This document shows positions 60,751 through 64,000 of a stretch of DNA of 64,000 nt, in pieces. The DNA is from a bacterium (GTDB lineage: Bacteria > Bacillota_I > Bacilli_A > Izemoplasmatales > Izemoplasmataceae). The number at the start of each line of letters is the position of its first letter. The stretch's first letter is position 1. The notes below the pieces were generated by a model. It did no database searches and was not told the DNA's origin. It was given only the letters and a program-made list of their open reading frames with translations. The stretch lies in NCBI GenBank assembly GCA_018400875.1, contig JAGYLV010000001.1, positions 1 to 64,000 on the forward strand, in the 5' to 3' direction. Position numbers and translations under genes: made by a program.

Positions 60751-61976
60751 AAAGTCGCTCCATACTGAAAGGATGTGACCGGGCTTAACCGTTCGGCGAT
60801 CCGCGTGATGGCGGCTTTATCAATGGCACCCAGCCTTCTAATCAGCTCATCTTTGGTAAAGGGTTCATTCGCATACACATGATAAAACGCGCGGCGGGTC
60901 AGTGCCCCTTTGGCGTCGTGATTGCGTTTGATCGTTTCGATTTGGCTTTTTTTCGCGAGCGCTAAGGCTTCATCGGAATAATCCCCTGTTTTTAACGCGC
61001 TTAAATTGGTTTGAATTTCATTGAGATAAGCGGTCTGATTGGCCGGTGAAATCGCTCCATTGATCAAGAGCAACCCATACTGGGAAAGCAACATCGACCC
61101 GACGGAATACGCCATATTATGGGTTTCACGGATGGTTTTAAACAGCATCGATTCGCTGTCGCCCCCCAGCAGTTGATTAAAGACCATCAGCGCTTCATAC
61201 TCTTCATCGTCACGCATCACATGGGTTTCATACATGTCATACATCAACGTTTGTTTCATCGCATCTTTCACCGGCGCCATGGAAACAGATTTATACGTAT
61301 GCCGGTAAGGCGGCTCAAAGGCGAGCGGTGTCGTTGGTTTTTGCAGCCGCTTTAAAAAATCAGGCCCGGCTGAGGGGTCGGATTGGCCGAGTCTAATGAG
61401 GACTCTAGGCGCGTCCATAAAACGGGCATAGGCATCTTTAATCACCGGGAGTGTGACCGCATCAATCGCGGCGTCATCTTGGACTTGAGGGACGTAATAC
61501 GGATGGTCCAGCAACATTGCTTCGGTCAGATGCCGGATGGCTTGAAAGCCCTTAGACGCCTTTTTAGTGGCCCACTCGTCTTTTAAAAAGCGTTTTTCTT
61601 GCGCCAGTGATTTTTCATCAAAGCGCGGATGCATCACCAATGCGTCTAACGCTTCAAGCGCCTGGTCGAGTAAATCTGGGGATTGCACCATCTCACCCGG
61701 AACATGACGCATTCTTACGGTGAGTTCATAACGGTCTTGAAAGGTCGAAAGACTCGTCCCGATTTGGAGATGGTAAAGACCTTCTAAATGATTATTCCAC
61801 GCCGTTTGCGTGGGATATTTTTGGTTTTTCACACTGAGCATGCCCGCCATTAACCGGTAGGTCACCATTTGCTTAGGATCAAGCGCCACGAAAAAGCGCA
61901 GTGACCACTGCGCTGTTAAAAACTGCTTGGTTTGAATGTGAATATCATCCCCAAAGGGCCCGTTTTGGACCTTCAG
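60747..61976 (-). CDS. M16-family inactive partner (YmfF-like); non-ATG start likely
   Basis: Homologous-looking sequence extends upstream of GTG 61889 as LKVQNGPFGDDIHIQTKQFLTAQWSLRFFVALDPK; no HXXEH; candidate start CTG 61976 or ATC 62000. Confidence 0.75.
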   Translation of the reverse strand: MKVQNGPFGDDIHIQTKQFLTAQWSLRFFVALDPKQMVTYRLMAGMLSVKNQKYPTQTAWNNHLEGLYHLQIGTSLSTFQDRYELTVRMRHVPGEMVQSPDLLDQALEALDALVMHPRFDEKSLAQEKRFLKDEWATKKASKGFQAIRHLTEAMLLDHPYYVPQVQDDAAIDAVTLPVIKDAYARFMDAPRVLIRLGQSDPSAGPDFLKRLQKPTTPLAFEPPYRHTYKSVSMAPVKDAMKQTLMYDMYETHVMRDDEEYEALMVFNQLLGGDSESMLFKTIRETHNMAYSVGSMLLSQYGLLLINGAISPANQTAYLNEIQTNLSALKTGDYSDEALALAKKSQIETIKRNHDAKGALTRRAFYHVYANEPFTKDELIRRLGAIDKAAITRIAERLSPVTSFQYGATL

Positions 61977-61984
61977 ATTGGGAC

Positions 61985-62695
61985 TTAAATGGCTTGCGAT
62001 AAGGCCACCTCCATCATCTGGGTAAAGGCATTTTGACGCTCTTCGGCGGTGGTGGCTTCATGGGTGACTAAGGAATCAGAGACCGTGAGTAAACAGGCGG
62101 CTTTTTTGCCGGTTACTTGAGCGTTATGAAAAAGCGCGAACGATTCCATCTCTACGGCCATGACGTTTTTTTCCGCATAGAGCTTCTTAAAGTGATCGCC
62201 ATCTTGGCGGTAAAAAACATCGGAAGAGTGTATGATCCCTTTTTTTAAAGGAATCTTTAAATCCTTTGCGGCCGTTTCTAAGGCGTCGTTTACTTCTTGA
62301 CTGGGATATAAAATATCGGGTTGCTTGGTGCCACTTTGCACGCTCGCATACGTCGATTCCGAATACGACCCCGTCACTAAGATGACATCGTATAAATCCA
62401 GCGTATCGGTATAGGCGCCGCATGACCCAATACGAATGATGGTGTCCACATCATACATCTTAAAGAGTTCATACGAATAAATCCCAATCGAGGGCATTCC
62501 CATGCCTGAACCCATGACACTGATGGCTTTCCCTTTATAGGTGCCGGTATAGCCAAACATGTTGCGGACGTCATTAAACTGAATGACATTTTCCAGATAC
62601 GTTTCGGCGATCATTTTAGCTCTGAGTGGATCGCCTGGCATTAACACCACTGGAGCAATTTGAGTTTCTGACGCGGAAATATGAGGGGTAGACAT
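61985..62695 (-). CDS. deoD: Purine-nucleoside phosphorylase
   Basis: VVLMPGDPLRAKMIAETYL, GSGMGMPSIGIYSYEL. Confidence 0.95.
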   Translation of the reverse strand: MSTPHISASETQIAPVVLMPGDPLRAKMIAETYLENVIQFNDVRNMFGYTGTYKGKAISVMGSGMGMPSIGIYSYELFKMYDVDTIIRIGSCGAYTDTLDLYDVILVTGSYSESTYASVQSGTKQPDILYPSQEVNDALETAAKDLKIPLKKGIIHSSDVFYRQDGDHFKKLYAEKNVMAVEMESFALFHNAQVTGKKAACLLTVSDSLVTHEATTAEERQNAFTQMMEVALSQAI

Positions 62696-62704
62696 AAAGG
62701 CCTC

Positions 62705-63364
62705 CTAATAAGAATTTTCGGGGGTTGACCCGGTGACGATGGCGACACCATTGCTGGTTCCAATGCGGGTGGCTCCCGCGTCAATCATGGCGTGCGCATC
62801 TTCATATGTGCGCACCCCACCACTGGCTTTGACGCCTTTGCCATGCGCCACACTGGCCATGAGTTTGACGGCGTGAGTGCTCGCGCCGCCAGGGCCAAAT
62901 CCCGTTGAGGTTTTGACAAAGTCAGCCCCCGCTTCAAAAGCGGCTTCGCTGGCTTTAAGAATGGTCGCATCATCGAGCATGGCGGTTTCTAAAATGACTT
63001 TGAGGGTTTTGTTACCCGTTAAGGCTTTGAGGGTTTTGACTTCGTCTTTTAAACGGTCAAAATCATGGGCTTTAAGGGCCCCAATGGGGGCGACCATATC
63101 GATTTCATCGGCCCCATTTGAAAGCGCATCTTCGGTTTCATAGGCTTTGACTTTGAGGGTGTTTGCACCGAGTGGAAAGCCGATCACCGTGCAGACTAAG
63201 ACGTCTGAATCCTTAAGAGACGCCGCCGCATGCGCAACAAACGACGGTTGAATGCAGACACTCTTAAAGTGATGCGTTTTCGCTTCCTTGATCAATTGGT
63301 CGATCTCTTTGCGCGTCCCTTCCGGTTTTAAATACGTATGGTCAATCAGTTGTGCAAGTTCCAT
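62705..63364 (-). CDS. deoC: Deoxyribose-phosphate aldolase
   Basis: LIDHTYLKPEGT, DFVKTSTGFGPGGAS. Confidence 0.96.
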   Translation of the reverse strand: MELAQLIDHTYLKPEGTRKEIDQLIKEAKTHHFKSVCIQPSFVAHAAASLKDSDVLVCTVIGFPLGANTLKVKAYETEDALSNGADEIDMVAPIGALKAHDFDRLKDEVKTLKALTGNKTLKVILETAMLDDATILKASEAAFEAGADFVKTSTGFGPGGASTHAVKLMASVAHGKGVKASGGVRTYEDAHAMIDAGATRIGTSNGVAIVTGSTPENSY

Positions 63365-63372
63365 AATGCCTC

Positions 63373-63999
63373 CTAAAAAGTGAATCGTTCAAAGCGTTTT
63401 AAATAGACTTGAAATAGCGGGCCAATGAAGGCAATAAAGCCTAACGTCCCGATGTTAATGGCGCCCAAATCGCGGAACCAAATCCACGATAAAACCCCCG
63501 ATAACACCATTGGGAATGTTTCGATGAGCATCCGGGCGGGGAAGACTTGTTTGAATTTTAATACGTCGCGCACCAGCAATGTCATCTCTTCAAAAACACC
63601 CGCTGGATAGCGCGTCACCACTAAAATGGCACCGCCTAAAGGCACGAGTGAAAGTCCCGTGAGATAAGGAATCAAGCGGAACCAGCCTTCGGGGGCGAAA
63701 TCTTTAAAAATCACCAAATCAAACAGATCAATAAACACCCCGACAAAAAGAATCGGGACGATCATCAAAATCAGCTTAATGTCCCGTCGCATCCACGTCG
63801 TCCAAACCGTTAATAGGCTCGTGATAATAATCGCACTCACCCCGATGGTTAAGGGCGCAATGCGTCTGGCAAAGACGATAAACACCGTATCCCAAGGGCC
63901 CGTGCCTAAACTGCTTTTGATGACCATGACCACGCCAAAGGCGATGGTGACGGTCCCTAATAGATAAAGAATCAGTTCTTTAAGATTGAACTTTGACAT
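63373..63999 (-). CDS. YczE/YitT-like integral membrane protein
   Basis: VMVIKSSLGTGPWDTVF; about five TM helices. Confidence 0.8.
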   Translation of the reverse strand: MSKFNLKELILYLLGTVTIAFGVVMVIKSSLGTGPWDTVFIVFARRIAPLTIGVSAIIITSLLTVWTTWMRRDIKLILMIVPILFVGVFIDLFDLVIFKDFAPEGWFRLIPYLTGLSLVPLGGAILVVTRYPAGVFEEMTLLVRDVLKFKQVFPARMLIETFPMVLSGVLSWIWFRDLGAINIGTLGFIAFIGPLFQVYLKRFERFTF

Positions 64000-64000
64000 T

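Overview
The window is a contiguous piece of a low-to-mid GC Bacillota/Mollicutes-like chromosome using the standard stop code (TGA is a stop). The gene set (RecU, RNase J, HPr, YmfF/YmfH-like M16 pair, T-box valS) suggests a walled or Izemoplasma/Acholeplasma-like Firmicute; this is inference, as no 16S is present. The left part (about 1-29.4 kb) is mostly + strand and more accessory: Y-family polymerase/YolD, a nucleoside BMP-ABC importer, a BusR-like GntR-RCK_C regulator, a Fur/PerR regulator, groESL with CIRCE, GlpP, and a LacI-controlled sugar locus (fructokinase, sucrose-phosphate-synthase-like GT4, ABC permeases, beta-PGM, two GH65 phosphorylases, SBP). The right part (29.4-64 kb) is almost entirely - strand and mostly housekeeping: ruvA, obgE, rpmA, rplU, radC, mutY, folC, valS, engB, lon, ptsH, tig, rnjA, glgCA, thiT, pdp, plsC, folA, thyA, ssb, lemA, M16 peptidases, deoD, deoC. 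At the strand switch there is a strong candidate chromosome-dimer-resolution site (dif) at 28237-28264, next to an AT-rich patch carrying a HepT/MNT toxin-antitoxin module. Other main leads are the sucrose/GH65 locus with a consensus promoter overlapped by a palindrome, a GNAT fused to an apparently catalytically dead M50/S2P-like membrane domain, a GNAT-P-loop kinase fusion, an HTH-MNT antitoxin with a 19-bp palindrome filling its promoter spacer, an L27 N-terminal extension without the usual neighbouring prp/ysxB, and a YmfF homolog that appears to start at a non-ATG codon. No rRNA, tRNA, CRISPR, transposase or integrase was found. All comparisons with known proteins and sites are from memory and unverified by search.
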